Source of the DNA: Noviherbaspirillum humi | Lineage (GTDB): Bacteria; Pseudomonadota; Gammaproteobacteria; Burkholderiales; Burkholderiaceae_D | Assembly (NCBI RefSeq): GCF_900188095.1 | Contig: NZ_FZOT01000026.1 | Location: 1 to 47,655 of the forward strand | Reading direction: 5' to 3' | Length of the DNA stretch: 47,655 bases | Shown: in pieces, positions 20,830-27,615 of the stretch | Layout: every line of letters starts with the position of its first letter | Position numbering within the stretch: the first letter of the stretch is position 1 | Made by a program: the position numbers and the translations under genes | The notes under the pieces: model-generated | What the model saw: only the letters and a program-made list of their open reading frames with translations | What the model was told of the DNA's origin: nothing | Database searches by the model: none

Positions 20830-21825
20830 TTACTCCGGGATGTAGGAGGGAGCGGCGTTGTCCATCTGCTGGACGAACTCGTCATCGACGGAAGTGGCAG
20901 CGGTCTTGGCGGGAGCGGCCGGCATTTCAACCGTGCGCGCCTCGTCCGCCTCAGCCTTGGCGCGCAGGTTCGCGCGGTGGTCGGAAATGGCGCGCTTGAG
21001 CTTGGCGTGATCTTGCGGCTGCTTCGCCAAGCGGCCGTTATTCGCCTTCCAGAAAGCCAGCGCATCGGCGTCGGTGGTGGTGGTTAGCGCCTCGGCGATC
21101 AGCGGCGCCACGTCGACGTGGTCCGGCTGCTGGGCGGCGTCCGGCGCCAGACCCTCGCCATTCTCGGTATTGAGGTGGTTCATGGCGTGGTCGAGGCGGT
21201 CCGTCTTCGGCCACAGCTTGTAGGCGCGCTTGATGACGGTCTTCTTGATCATCTCGCCTTCGTCGGTCTTCCAGGGGCCGTTGCCTTTCTTGAAGGACTC
21301 GGAACGATTGCGGATGCTGTGCACTTCGTCGATCGACATGGTCGTGGTCAAGTGGTCGCCGTTGTGCAGCTTCGCCACCACATAAGTGCCGACGATCTCG
21401 CCGCGATCTTTGCCGAACGGGTTGAAGACGTGGGTCGGCGGCTGGTCGTAGCCGTTCAGGGTGAACGCGTCGTTCTCGCGTACCAGCTCGGCCTGCGCCC
21501 ACATGATGGAGCCGGAGGCAATCGCGATGTCGATCAGGCCGATGTAGCTGATGTCGAGGCAGATCTTGCCGCCGCGCGGCACCAAGTAGGCCTGCTTGCG
21601 CGCCGGGTTCAGGCTGATGCCGATCGCCGCGATGTTCTTGACCGCGTTCATGACCGACTGCTTGTCGCCCATGGCGACCTTCAGCGCGAATTCGCTGTTC
21701 TGCAGCACCTGGATCGCGAAGCCGGCTTCCCGCTCGAAGCTGATGGAGCGGTCGGCAAGCACTGCGGTGAAGTCGTCGCGCGTTTCCTTGATCGCGCCGG
21801 TGATGATGGCAATGGCATTGCTCAC
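20830..21825 (-). CDS. recT: RecT-family single-strand annealing protein
   Basis: A 331-residue RecT protein that anneals complementary single strands. Family landmarks are QNSEFALKVAMGDKQSVMNA, the core GISLNPARKQAYLVPRGGKICLDISYIGLIDIA, and MIKKTVIKRAYKLWPKTDR. The start is GTG 21825 with GGAG about 9 nt upstream; the much longer open frame to 22050 is a shadow of the preceding gene. The C-terminal ~90 residues are acidic and Ala-rich, likely flexible. GTGA overlap with the previous gene indicates coupled translation within the leftward operon controlled by the operator set at 22682-22737. Confidence 0.93.
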   Translation of the reverse strand: MSNAIAIITGAIKETRDDFTAVLADRSISFEREAGFAIQVLQNSEFALKVAMGDKQSVMNAVKNIAAIGISLNPARKQAYLVPRGGKICLDISYIGLIDIAIASGSIMWAQAELVRENDAFTLNGYDQPPTHVFNPFGKDRGEIVGTYVVAKLHNGDHLTTTMSIDEVHSIRNRSESFKKGNGPWKTDEGEMIKKTVIKRAYKLWPKTDRLDHAMNHLNTENGEGLAPDAAQQPDHVDVAPLIAEALTTTTDADALAFWKANNGRLAKQPQDHAKLKRAISDHRANLRAKAEADEARTVEMPAAPAKTAATSVDDEFVQQMDNAAPSYIPE

Positions 21826-22007
21826 TTGGATCTCCAGTTCTGTGTAAGGCGTTGGACGGACGGCAGCATCTCGATCTGGCGGCAGGTCAGGCAGGTGCAC
21901 ACCGGCTTGTTGCGCTCCTTCGCGCCGGCGGCGTATGCCTTGGCGCTTTGGAACTTCTCGGCGGGGACGATGGGGAAACCCCATTCGTTGCGGGTTTCGG
22001 TGATCAC
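21822..22007 (-). CDS. Small Cys-containing phage protein
   Basis: A 61-residue protein from GTG 22007, beginning ITETRNEWGFPIVPAEKFQS and containing VCTCLTCRQ, a cluster of three cysteines (CxCxxC) that could bind a metal. Both ends overlap neighbours by a GTGA: its start overlaps the stop of the 32-residue peptide and its stop overlaps the recT start. This tight packing supports it as real. No family is recognised. Confidence 0.65.
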   Translation of the reverse strand: MITETRNEWGFPIVPAEKFQSAKAYAAGAKERNKPVCTCLTCRQIEMLPSVQRLTQNWRSK

Positions 22008-22102
22008 AGGGCACCTGCCTTCGAGAGCAGGCCAATGGCCATTGGCACAAACATAGCGGCGCCGCAGAGGAGGCCGGATACGAATGTCTTGAGGGCGTTC
22101 AT
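22004..22102 (-). CDS. 32-residue hydrophobic peptide in the left operon
   Basis: An ORF of 33 codons encodes MNALKTFVSGLLCGAAMFVP and a further 12 residues ending SKAGAL; almost the whole peptide could be one transmembrane helix. A strong GGAGGTGG ribosome-binding site precedes the ATG. The start overlaps the upstream stop (ATGA) and its stop overlaps the downstream GTG start (GTGA). This double coupling argues for real expression. Possible roles include membrane modulation during early infection or simple translational relay; function unknown. Confidence 0.6.
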   Translation of the reverse strand: MNALKTFVSGLLCGAAMFVPMAIGLLSKAGAL

Positions 22103-22320
22103 GCCGCCACCTCCACCGGCTTGCCCATCTCCATGAGCTCTTTGCGGTACTGTTCATAGAGCGCGAAGCCCTGCATGGTCGCCGCCACATTGCAATAGGC
22201 GCCCAGCGCGCCTTCGGAATGCCACAGCAGTTCCTGCGGCAGCGGCTTCATGGTTTCGTGATGCTTGCGCGCCTGCTCAATGACCTGGTGCATCAGCTTG
22301 ATCGCGGTCTCGGAGGTCAT
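22099..22320 (-). CDS. Small helical phage protein of unknown function
   Basis: A 73-residue protein, MTSETAIKLMHQVIEQARKH at the start, mostly helical. GAGGG precedes; a GTG one codon earlier (22323) is an alternative start. It lies 3-6 bp after the previous gene and overlaps the next by ATGA. No family recognised. Confidence 0.65.
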   Translation of the reverse strand: MTSETAIKLMHQVIEQARKHHETMKPLPQELLWHSEGALGAYCNVAATMQGFALYEQYRKELMEMGKPVEVAA

Positions 22321-22326
22321 CACGGC

Positions 22327-22644
22327 TCAGCCCTCCGCCTGGCGCTGATCGAGGGCGCAGGACTTCATCTCCTGCCAAAAGGTGGTACCGGCGACTGCGT
22401 ATACAGCGGCCGGATCCTTCACCCAGGCCCGGGCCAGCTCGCGCAGCACCTCGGCGCCAAAGCTCTGGCCGCCGATGCCCTGATCTTCCAGCCACATGTG
22501 CGGGTCACCCTCGGACTTGGCAAAGCATTCGATGAAGATCTCGACGGTGGTATCGGAGAAGGGAAGGGGTTCGAATTCGTTGCGGTACGCTGCGTAGGCG
22601 CGTTGCGCTGAGTCTGGGATGTGTGGGTTGAATGCTGTCGGCAT
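22327..22644 (-). CDS. First gene of the leftward early operon, unknown function
   Basis: A 105-residue protein starting PTAFNPHIPDSAQRAYAAYR, with an acidic helical middle (TVEIFIECFAKSEGDPHMW) and no recognised domain. ATG 22644 has AGGAAGGG upstream; the longer frame to 22773 runs through the operator region and is rejected. Being first after the predicted left promoter, it occupies the place of lambda N, but it lacks the arginine-rich motif of N proteins, so antitermination is not supported. Confidence 0.7.
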   Translation of the reverse strand: MPTAFNPHIPDSAQRAYAAYRNEFEPLPFSDTTVEIFIECFAKSEGDPHMWLEDQGIGGQSFGAEVLRELARAWVKDPAAVYAVAGTTFWQEMKSCALDQRQAEG

Positions 22645-22681
22645 GGCTGCCCTTCCTGAAGGAGAATTTAATCTGTTTATT

Positions 22682-22737
22682 AGCAATGCTATGAACATAT
22701 TATTAGCGAAGCTCTTTATTAAATCAAGAGCAGTGCT
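22682..22737 (-). promoter_or_regulatory. Left operator cluster and early promoter PL
   Basis: Three palindromes of form AGC-N3-GCT lie at 22682-22690 (AGCAATGCT), 22705-22713 (AGCGAAGCT) and 22729-22737 (AGCAGTGCT), centres 23-24 bp apart, two of them flanked by TATTAGC on one side. A leftward promoter overlaps them: -35 TTGATT (complement of 22722-22727) and -10 TAATAA or TAATAT around 22697-22705. Related sites occur at 24954-25029. This is interpreted as the phage repressor's OL. Confidence 0.75.
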
Positions 22738-22781
22738 AATAAAATAAATTCTCTGCGCAGGGCGGTCCGACAAAAGGCAAC

Positions 22782-22807
22782 AAAAAAACCCGCCTCAGGG
22801 GCGGGTT
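22782..22807 (-). terminator. Terminator of the leftward cI operon
   Basis: An 8-bp stem AACCCGCC/GGCGGGTT (22787-22794, 22800-22807) is followed, on the minus strand, by seven T (complement of 22782-22788). It separates the cI-linked genes from PL. Confidence 0.85.
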
Positions 22808-22829
22808 TGGTTGGCGGAAGCTATTTGGT

Positions 22830-23258
22830 TTATTTGCCGGGTGCCTGGGGCGTGATTGACGGTGCGACCGTTGGTGTCGCCTGAGGGACAACAGGAACTT
22901 GAATCACAATGGGGCTCTGGGGCACTTGCGGCGTAGACTTCGGAACGGCGTTGTTGAGAACGAAAGTTAGGACGGTGATCCCTGCTGCTGTGATAACACC
23001 AGCAGTCCCAACTATCCACTTAATCTGACTATTGAGCCCTTCTTGAAAATCGGCTTTAGTCACCATTTTCTCGTCCATTCCGTCTAGACGAGCTTCGATC
23101 TTCACCAAGCGCTCACGAGCGTCCGTGGCAAATTCTTCTAGCTTTGCGAGTCTAGCTTCCATTTCTCCATCATACGGTCCACCGCCGCCACCTGCAATGG
23201 AATCGCTCCCTTGTGGCTTTTTTCGTCTTTCAGGAAACTGTGAAACGTTGAGTGCCAT
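22830..23258 (-). CDS. Coiled-coil membrane protein with Pro/Val-rich tail (rexAB position)
   Basis: A 142-residue protein from ATG 23258. A Gly-rich linker (22-28) is followed by a coiled coil (30-75, MEARLAKLEEFATDARERLVK), one transmembrane helix (81-101, WIVGTAGVITAAGITVLTF), and a 40-residue Pro/Val/Gln-rich tail. No family is recognised with confidence. It is the last gene of the run cI-23917-23559-23260-22830, which ends at a strong terminator. That is where lambda carries rexA and rexB, expressed in the lysogen and blocking other phages. A similar role is inference from position and topology. Confidence 0.7.
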   Translation of the reverse strand: MALNVSQFPERRKKPQGSDSIAGGGGGPYDGEMEARLAKLEEFATDARERLVKIEARLDGMDEKMVTKADFQEGLNSQIKWIVGTAGVITAAGITVLTFVLNNAVPKSTPQVPQSPIVIQVPVVPQATPTVAPSITPQAPGK

Positions 23259-23259
23259 T

Positions 23260-23520
23260 TTATTGCTGTTTTGTAAAATCGATCTGCAAAGACGGGAGCG
23301 GATGCTCGGCATCTTGGGCGGTTTGCCGAGGATTTGGGTCAAAAAACTCCGTATAGCCACACTTACCACAGATAAAGAGATTCCCCGAAAAACGGATTGT
23401 GGTTGGTGCTGTGTTTAGGGAAAGCGACCAAGCGCCTTGGGCTTCCGGATGGAATGGTATGAGATCTCCATGACCATATCGGCAATTGGGCTTTACTGGT
23501 ACTGGGGTTTCTTGCGGCAT
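23260..23520 (-). CDS. Small protein with CxxC zinc-ribbon-like motif
   Basis: An 86-residue protein. NCRYGHGDLIPFH near the N-terminus and FICGKCGYTEFFDP in the middle suggest one Cys/His pair plus a CxxC knuckle, a possible zinc ribbon. No specific family is recognised. It lies one base before the next gene's ATG (TAAAATG arrangement), so the two are coupled. Together with its neighbours it would be expressed from the repressor promoter in the lysogen. Confidence 0.65.
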   Translation of the reverse strand: MPQETPVPVKPNCRYGHGDLIPFHPEAQGAWSLSLNTAPTTIRFSGNLFICGKCGYTEFFDPNPRQTAQDAEHPLPSLQIDFTKQQ

Positions 23521-23558
23521 TTATTTATCCATAGAGGAGCAGATCATTTGGGGGAGGC

Positions 23559-23906
23559 TCACTTCCGCACTTCCACGACCGTGTCGGCTTCTTTTCGGAA
23601 TGTAGGCCTCTCTGTCATTGCCGCCTCCGAAGGGCTAAGGCACTGAAAGACAATTTCGGTTGTGCTCCCTGCGTAGGTGGAGTTGAGCCCAATGTTCTGC
23701 AAGTTAATTTCCTTGCCTTGGCTTAAGCAGTGGTTATTTGCCTCAGTGAGAGCAGCGCGGCGAGACGCCGTATTGTTTCCGCTCACGCTTCCTGTGCCCG
23801 CTACGCCGGCAGATAGGGAGTATGTGTCACGCCCAATCTGCTGAACCCCGCTAGAGGAGGCGCAGGCCGCCAAGGAAAGGGAAAGCAAAGCTACAGCGAC
23901 TCGCAT
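23559..23906 (-). CDS. Phage-encoded small lipoprotein
   Basis: A 115-residue protein with a short signal peptide and lipobox L12-A13-A14-C15, followed by an Ala/Ser/Thr-rich domain that holds two further cysteines (NNHCLSQG and VFQCLSP), which could form a disulfide. It should be exported and lipid-anchored. Prophage lipoproteins often act in lysogenic conversion or superinfection exclusion; that role here is inference. It is 10 bp downstream of the 23917 gene in the repressor operon. Confidence 0.75.
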   Translation of the reverse strand: MRVAVALLSLSLAACASSSGVQQIGRDTYSLSAGVAGTGSVSGNNTASRRAALTEANNHCLSQGKEINLQNIGLNSTYAGSTTEIVFQCLSPSEAAMTERPTFRKEADTVVEVRK

Positions 23907-23916
23907 TAAGTTCTCC

Positions 23917-24147
23917 TCAAAGGGCTATCCATTTTTCGCCGGACTCGGTATCCAGCTTTTCTATCTCGTATCCGGCAATCAGCAAGCTGAGCGCTTCTCG
24001 GATTTCGCCGATCTTGCCCATGGCGGGCCACTCATAAAGGATGTCGTAGATATCTTGAGCGGTGAATGCGTCAGCGGCACGGGTTTCGAGGTGATTCTTA
24101 ATGGCGGACATAAGCCCACGCATCTCATTGGCGACAACAACTTCCAT
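23917..24147 (-). CDS. Small helical protein, possible winged-helix fold
   Basis: A 76-residue protein. AFTAQDIYDILYEWPAMGKIGEIREALSLLIAGYEIEKLD reads like a small winged-helix: helices followed by a beta hairpin with SGEKWIAL. ATG 24147 overlaps the cI stop (TGATG), so it is translationally coupled to the repressor. No family is recognised. It could be an accessory regulator of lysogeny. Confidence 0.65.
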   Translation of the reverse strand: MEVVVANEMRGLMSAIKNHLETRAADAFTAQDIYDILYEWPAMGKIGEIREALSLLIAGYEIEKLDTESGEKWIAL

Positions 24148-24938
24148 CAACTGCGCTCCGTTTGGCTAAGGACCATGCGGCCGATAATGAGGCATCCATC
24201 GTCCTCACAGCGCTTGCGCGGGTATTTGCGCTGATCCTGGTTATCTGATACCAGCCACCAGGCGCCGAGCTCGCGCACTAAGCGCTTCACGACTGCTTCG
24301 CCCTCATAGTTGATGACGAAGATTTCCCCGTCCTTCGGCTTCGTATCTGCTGTGTTGACAACGACCGTATCGCCTTCGTAAAGGCGAGGCTCCATGCTTT
24401 CTCCTTTTACGCGAATGGCAAGCAGCTTCTCGGGGTCATAGCCGCGCTTCAGAAACCATTGCCGACGGAAGAATATGGGGTTGTCGTCTTCTTCTACTAA
24501 ATCGAATGAGAAGCCAACGATGCCGGCAGAAACCGTGAGCTTTACGCGGCGTATGAGGATTGCATCAGGATGTTCTTCGCCGTCCTCTAACGCATGAATC
24601 CTTTGTGCTTTCGAAATGCTCGCCGAGTTGACTTGCTCCTGAGACGAGAGCCGATGAAGGTTTGATGGGGCAAGAACCTCTGTCACCGTCTCCGCAAGCC
24701 TCGGACTTATTTCATGAGGACTGGCGCCGATGACTCGACAGATTGAAAAAAGGGCTTCGAGATTCAAAGGGATCACGCCGCGCAGGTATTGACCCACAGC
24801 GCCTTGCGTTCCCAAGCCGGAGGCGGCTGCCAGCCACGTTTGCGTCGCTCCCTTATTGGCGGCCTTGTACCCAAGCCACGCCGCATTTAAGCGTTCGGCC
24901 TCCTGTTTTTCCTCTTCGGTAAGTTCGCGGCGTTTCAT
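24147..24938 (-). CDS. cI: Phage repressor, LexA/CI type (HTH + S24 peptidase)
   Basis: A 263-residue repressor that maintains lysogeny. The N-terminal helix-turn-helix region (about 20-75) includes TWLAAASGLGTQGAVGQYLRG. The C-terminal S24 autoprotease has the cleavage site Ala138-Gly139, Ser181 in KGESMEP and Lys218 in AVVKRL, so RecA-stimulated self-cleavage after DNA damage is expected. ATG 24938 is chosen because longer frames (to 24977 or 25025) would run through the operators at 24954-24995. The gene leads a leftward operon of five genes ending at the terminator at 22782. Confidence 0.93.
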   Translation of the reverse strand: MKRRELTEEEKQEAERLNAAWLGYKAANKGATQTWLAAASGLGTQGAVGQYLRGVIPLNLEALFSICRVIGASPHEISPRLAETVTEVLAPSNLHRLSSQEQVNSASISKAQRIHALEDGEEHPDAILIRRVKLTVSAGIVGFSFDLVEEDDNPIFFRRQWFLKRGYDPEKLLAIRVKGESMEPRLYEGDTVVVNTADTKPKDGEIFVINYEGEAVVKRLVRELGAWWLVSDNQDQRKYPRKRCEDDGCLIIGRMVLSQTERS

Positions 24939-24953
24939 AACCACAATTTTATT

Positions 24954-25029
24954 AGTCTGGCTAATTTGGAGGAGCATCACTTGAAAAGCATTGCTTTTAA
25001 TGTAGAATGTACAAAATGAGAGCAACGCT
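24954..25029. promoter_or_regulatory. Right operator cluster with PR
   Basis: Operator-like palindromes lie at 24954-24962 (AGTCTGGCT, inside ATTAG-N5-CTAAT), 24987-24995 (AGCATTGCT, inside a 15-bp near-perfect palindrome AAAAGCATTGCTTTT) and 25021-25029 (AGCAACGCT). Centres are 33-34 bp apart. PR is TTGAAA (24981-24986), 16 bp, TAGAAT (25003-25008), with the second operator filling the spacer, so repressor binding would block it. A PRM for cI was not clearly identified. Confidence 0.75.
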
Positions 25030-25047
25030 AATAGAGCAGGCTACGAC

Positions 25048-25371
25048 ATGCACCTTGAAGAACATCTGAAGCAGACGGGCCAAACCCAAGGCGATTTCGG
25101 GAAGCGGTTGATACCACCAGCGTCGCAGGGGCTCGTAAGCCAATGGATTCGCGGTGTCACGCGGGTGACCCTTCACTATGCGGTCCAGATCGAAGATCTC
25201 ACCGGCGGAGCTGTCATGCCGCAAGACTGCGCAGATATGTATATCGACCCTCGCAACAGGGCGTCTGCAGCCAGCGATTCCATGCCGCCAAACAAAGCAA
25301 ACCATCTGAACCGTCGCCACGACGACCCCAATACCGAAGCAAGCGCGACTGGCCTAGAACGCGCGCAATGA
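25048..25371 (+). CDS. YdaS/Cro-like helix-turn-helix regulator
   Basis: A 107-residue protein transcribed divergently from cI. The first 65 residues match the YdaS/Cro pattern: LEEHLKQTGQTQGDFGKRL, SQGLVSQWIRGVTRVTLHYAVQIEDLTGG, with the recognition helix around SQWIRG, and end with a PQDCADMYIDP segment. The rest is hydrophilic and probably disordered. In lambdoid phages this gene turns off the repressor and promotes lytic growth. It is the first gene of the PR transcript. Confidence 0.88.
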   Translation: MHLEEHLKQTGQTQGDFGKRLIPPASQGLVSQWIRGVTRVTLHYAVQIEDLTGGAVMPQDCADMYIDPRNRASAASDSMPPNKANHLNRRHDDPNTEASATGLERAQ

Positions 25372-25404
25372 AACTCCACTACAACCGCCTCTCCGGAGAA
25401 CCCA

Positions 25405-25581
25405 ATGCCAATGACTGAACAAGAGATCACGCCACTGCAGCGCGAGTTGATCCCAATTCTTGCTGCCGTGATTCGGGTCGCTGTGGAGCAGCGAATTGAC
25501 CCTGTAAGAGCAGCCACCACTGCCGCACAAGCTTTCAAAGCGGGCTTGGCGGCGAGCGGAGAAGTAAAAGGTGTTAGCTGA
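25405..25581 (+). CDS. 58-residue phage early protein
   Basis: A short ORF with a strong CGGAGAA ribosome-binding site just before ATG 25405. The protein is helical: QEITPLQRELIPILAAVIRV, then QRIDPVRAATTAAQAFKAGL. It follows the Cro-like gene by 33 bp in the PR operon. No family is recognised. Its 3' end overlaps by 8 nt the convergent 25574 gene. Confidence 0.65.
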   Translation: MPMTEQEITPLQRELIPILAAVIRVAVEQRIDPVRAATTAAQAFKAGLAASGEVKGVS

Positions 25582-25765
25582 GTTTTTGAATTTCCGCCGA
25601 TAGATCTTTGATCAGTGTGGCTAAGTAAGCGGCATCTGAGGTGGCGTTTCGAGTAGCTGCGGCTTTGTCGACATGGCTGCCGATCAACTTGATTGACTGG
25701 CTTTGCAACGCTTTGCCGACTAGTTCGATGGCACGTTCGGCTGCTTGGTGATCGTCGTAGATCAT
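25574..25765 (-). CDS. Small helical protein opposing the right operon
   Basis: A 63-residue helical protein, IYDDHQAAERAIELVGKALQ at the start, ending in LIKDLSAEIQKLS. AAAGGA lies 9-10 nt before the ATG. It is the only leftward gene inside the rightward early operon, so it would be expressed separately, perhaps in the lysogen, or act with an antisense transcript over the PR operon. No family recognised. Confidence 0.6.
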   Translation of the reverse strand: MIYDDHQAAERAIELVGKALQSQSIKLIGSHVDKAAATRNATSDAAYLATLIKDLSAEIQKLS

Positions 25766-25907
25766 GGGAGGTTCCTTTGTAAAAGGTTGTTGTTGGGGAA
25801 TAACAATCTATCACGCTGGAGCCTCCCGCCCGATTCGCCGACTTGTTACTTCGAAGAATAACGAGCGGACCCCAATAGTTCACTAAGAAAAAAAGGGAGT
25901 ATTTCCA

Positions 25908-26444
25908 ATGACCGTAAGACGATCAGAGCGCAGCCCGGAGGACCTGTTGTACGACATGGTGTCTTCCTACCCGGGCGGCGTCGAAGCGATGGCACAGCGC
26001 CTGGGCCTGCGCGTGAAAACGCTGTATCACAAGCTGCAGGAGTCGCCGACCACGCGCGAATTCTCCTCGATGATGCACAAGGCCGAGGAAGCCGGCATGG
26101 CCACCGCGCACGAGCCGTTGCAGGCGCTGTGCTTCCGCCACGGCGGCATTTTCCTGCCGATCGAGGACTTCGAGCACATCTCCGACGACGACATCCTCAA
26201 AGGCGTGGCCTGCGTGATGGCGCAGATGGGTTCGATGGCCGGCGCCGTCAATGATGCGCTCGATGCCGGCGAGATCTGCGATCGCCAGATGGAGAAGATC
26301 GAGCCGAAGGTGCGCAAGAGCTTTGCGGTGATGGCCGCGCTCTGGGCCCGCATCAAGGGACGCGTCAAGCGCGATGGTAGCAAGCCGCGACGCGGCGTGT
26401 TCGCGCCCAAGGCAGCTGAGGCTAAGGGGAGGGTAGAGCTGTGA
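25908..26444 (+). CDS. CII-like phage regulatory protein (CP76 family)
   Basis: A 178-residue protein whose N-terminal half matches the phage CII/CP76 family: DLLYDMVSSYPGGVEAMAQRLGLRVKTLYHKL contains the DNA-binding helices, followed by an EAGMATAHEPLQAL region. Such proteins regulate early promoters and lysogeny. The Lys/Arg-rich C-terminus may contact DNA. A strong AAAAAGGGAG ribosome-binding site precedes ATG 25908. The stop overlaps the next gene by GTGA. Confidence 0.85.
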   Translation: MTVRRSERSPEDLLYDMVSSYPGGVEAMAQRLGLRVKTLYHKLQESPTTREFSSMMHKAEEAGMATAHEPLQALCFRHGGIFLPIEDFEHISDDDILKGVACVMAQMGSMAGAVNDALDAGEICDRQMEKIEPKVRKSFAVMAALWARIKGRVKRDGSKPRRGVFAPKAAEAKGRVEL

Positions 26445-26614
26445 ATGAACCCGTGATGTCGATTGCTGAAGTCAAGCGCCTGGCGCGTCTGGCTGCCCAC
26501 CAAGGCGAACCGCTGAATGCCTGCCCGTATCCGAAGGGGACCGACGGCGCCAAGATCTGGACGCGCGCCTACAAGGAGCGCCTGGCCGAGCTGACCGAAA
26601 AGGCTGCTGCCTAG
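26441..26614 (+). CDS. Rmf/CrpP-like small protein
   Basis: A 57-residue protein from GTG 26441, overlapping the CII-like stop. NACPYPKGTDGAKIWTRAYKERL has the CPY-x-n-G-x-n-W-x3-Y layout of the Rmf/CrpP fold, small proteins found in phages and plasmids and related to ribosome modulation factor. The match is by eye and the function here is unknown; a host-directed role in translation is one possibility. Confidence 0.55.
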   Translation: MNEPVMSIAEVKRLARLAAHQGEPLNACPYPKGTDGAKIWTRAYKERLAELTEKAAA

Positions 26615-26617
26615 CTC

Positions 26618-26704
26618 ATGGCAAACAATTCCCCGACTCGCATTGTTCACCTGTTTGCGCAAGCCGCCTTTGTGGCCGCTCAAGCGCGGAGAGTAGCGGC
26701 ATGA
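26618..26704 (+). CDS. 28-residue ORF coupled to the replication gene
   Basis: ATG 26618 begins 3 bp after the previous stop and the TGA at 26702 overlaps the next ATG (ATGA). The peptide, ANNSPTRIVHLFAQAAFVAA plus a basic end, is mildly hydrophobic. No Shine-Dalgarno is visible. It may be a translational relay to the replication gene rather than a functional peptide. Confidence 0.4.
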   Translation: MANNSPTRIVHLFAQAAFVAAQARRVAA

Positions 26705-27615
26705 ATTTCTACAAGCGCCACATAGGCGACTACATCAAGGACGCTGGCCACCTGACCCTGCTTGAGCATGGGGTGTATGCGCGCCTGATGGACGTCTATT
26801 ACACCCGTGAAGCCGGGATCCCCGAGGACAAGGCAGCCCGGCTGATCGGTGCGCGCGGCAAGGATGAACTGGCGGCCTTGGAGAACGTGCTCGACGAGTT
26901 CTTCCAGTTGGTCGACGGCGTCTGGATCCAGGGCCGCTGCGAACGTGAAATCGAGGCGGCTTCAGCCAAAGGGGAGAAGAACCGAGAGAACGGGAAAAAG
27001 GGTGGAAGGCCCAAGAAAAACATAACCGAAATCGAAAGCGAAGAAAACCCAGATGGTTCTGATGTTGGAAACCATGTGGGTTCTGAAAATAACCTTAGCC
27101 AGACACCAGACTCCAGACACCAGACTCCAGACAAAACCAATACCGTCAGCGATACCTCAAACGGAGTTGGGATCGGGGAAGTTGCCGTCGCTGCCTCTTC
27201 CCCGGGCGAGATCTCGAAGGCCATGCGAGCGGCTGGCGTGCCGTCGCAGCCCCATGACCCTCGGATCCTGAAACTTGCGGAGCAAGGAGTGTCCGCCGCC
27301 ACCGTGAGTGCCGCATGCGCGGATGCCCGGGAGAGCAGGCCGAACGAGAGCATCGGTGTCGGGTACATCGTCGCAATCATCAACCGCTGGGCAAAAGACG
27401 CATCTTCCATCGCCGCAGCTGGCGCCCAGGCACCCATCGATAAGCCTGCCAAGCCGAAGTCCGAGGACTGGTCCTGGAAGCGCAGCGATGCCGGGATTGA
27501 GCAAAAGGGGAGAGAAGTTGGCTTGTTTCCCCGCGGCGGTGAGAGCTATCGCGACTACGCAGCTCGCATCGAGGCTGAGCTTGAAAAACGGAAAACGGTA
27601 GGCAAAGCAGCATGA
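26701..27615 (+). CDS. Phage replication protein, DUF1376 (YdaU-like)
   Basis: A 304-residue protein with an N-terminal DUF1376 domain: FYKRHIGDYIKDAGHLTLLEHGVYARLMDVYYTREAGIP, typical of YdaU-like phage replication initiators. A Lys/Glu/Asn-rich linker (85-150) leads to a second domain (160-245; SKAMRAAGVPSQPHDPRILKLAEQG), then a basic C-terminus. It probably recruits host replication machinery to the phage origin. No helicase or loader gene is visible next to it. ATG 26701 overlaps the preceding 28-residue ORF, and its own stop overlaps the next gene by ATGA. Confidence 0.82.
   Translation: MNFYKRHIGDYIKDAGHLTLLEHGVYARLMDVYYTREAGIPEDKAARLIGARGKDELAALENVLDEFFQLVDGVWIQGRCEREIEAASAKGEKNRENGKKGGRPKKNITEIESEENPDGSDVGNHVGSENNLSQTPDSRHQTPDKTNTVSDTSNGVGIGEVAVAASSPGEISKAMRAAGVPSQPHDPRILKLAEQGVSAATVSAACADARESRPNESIGVGYIVAIINRWAKDASSIAAAGAQAPIDKPAKPKSEDWSWKRSDAGIEQKGREVGLFPRGGESYRDYAARIEAELEKRKTVGKAA

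Noticed and set aside
21826-22050. Longer RecT frame to 22050
   Set aside because: The extra residues are Arg/Pro-rich shadow of two short coupled genes; the GTG at 21825 matches the family start and has a ribosome-binding site.
22645-22773. N-terminal extension of the first left-operon gene (to 22773)
   Set aside because: It would translate the operator/promoter region; ATG 22644 has a proper ribosome-binding site.
24939-25025. Longer cI start at 25025 or 24977
   Set aside because: The extension overlaps the palindromic operators and is not repressor-like in sequence.
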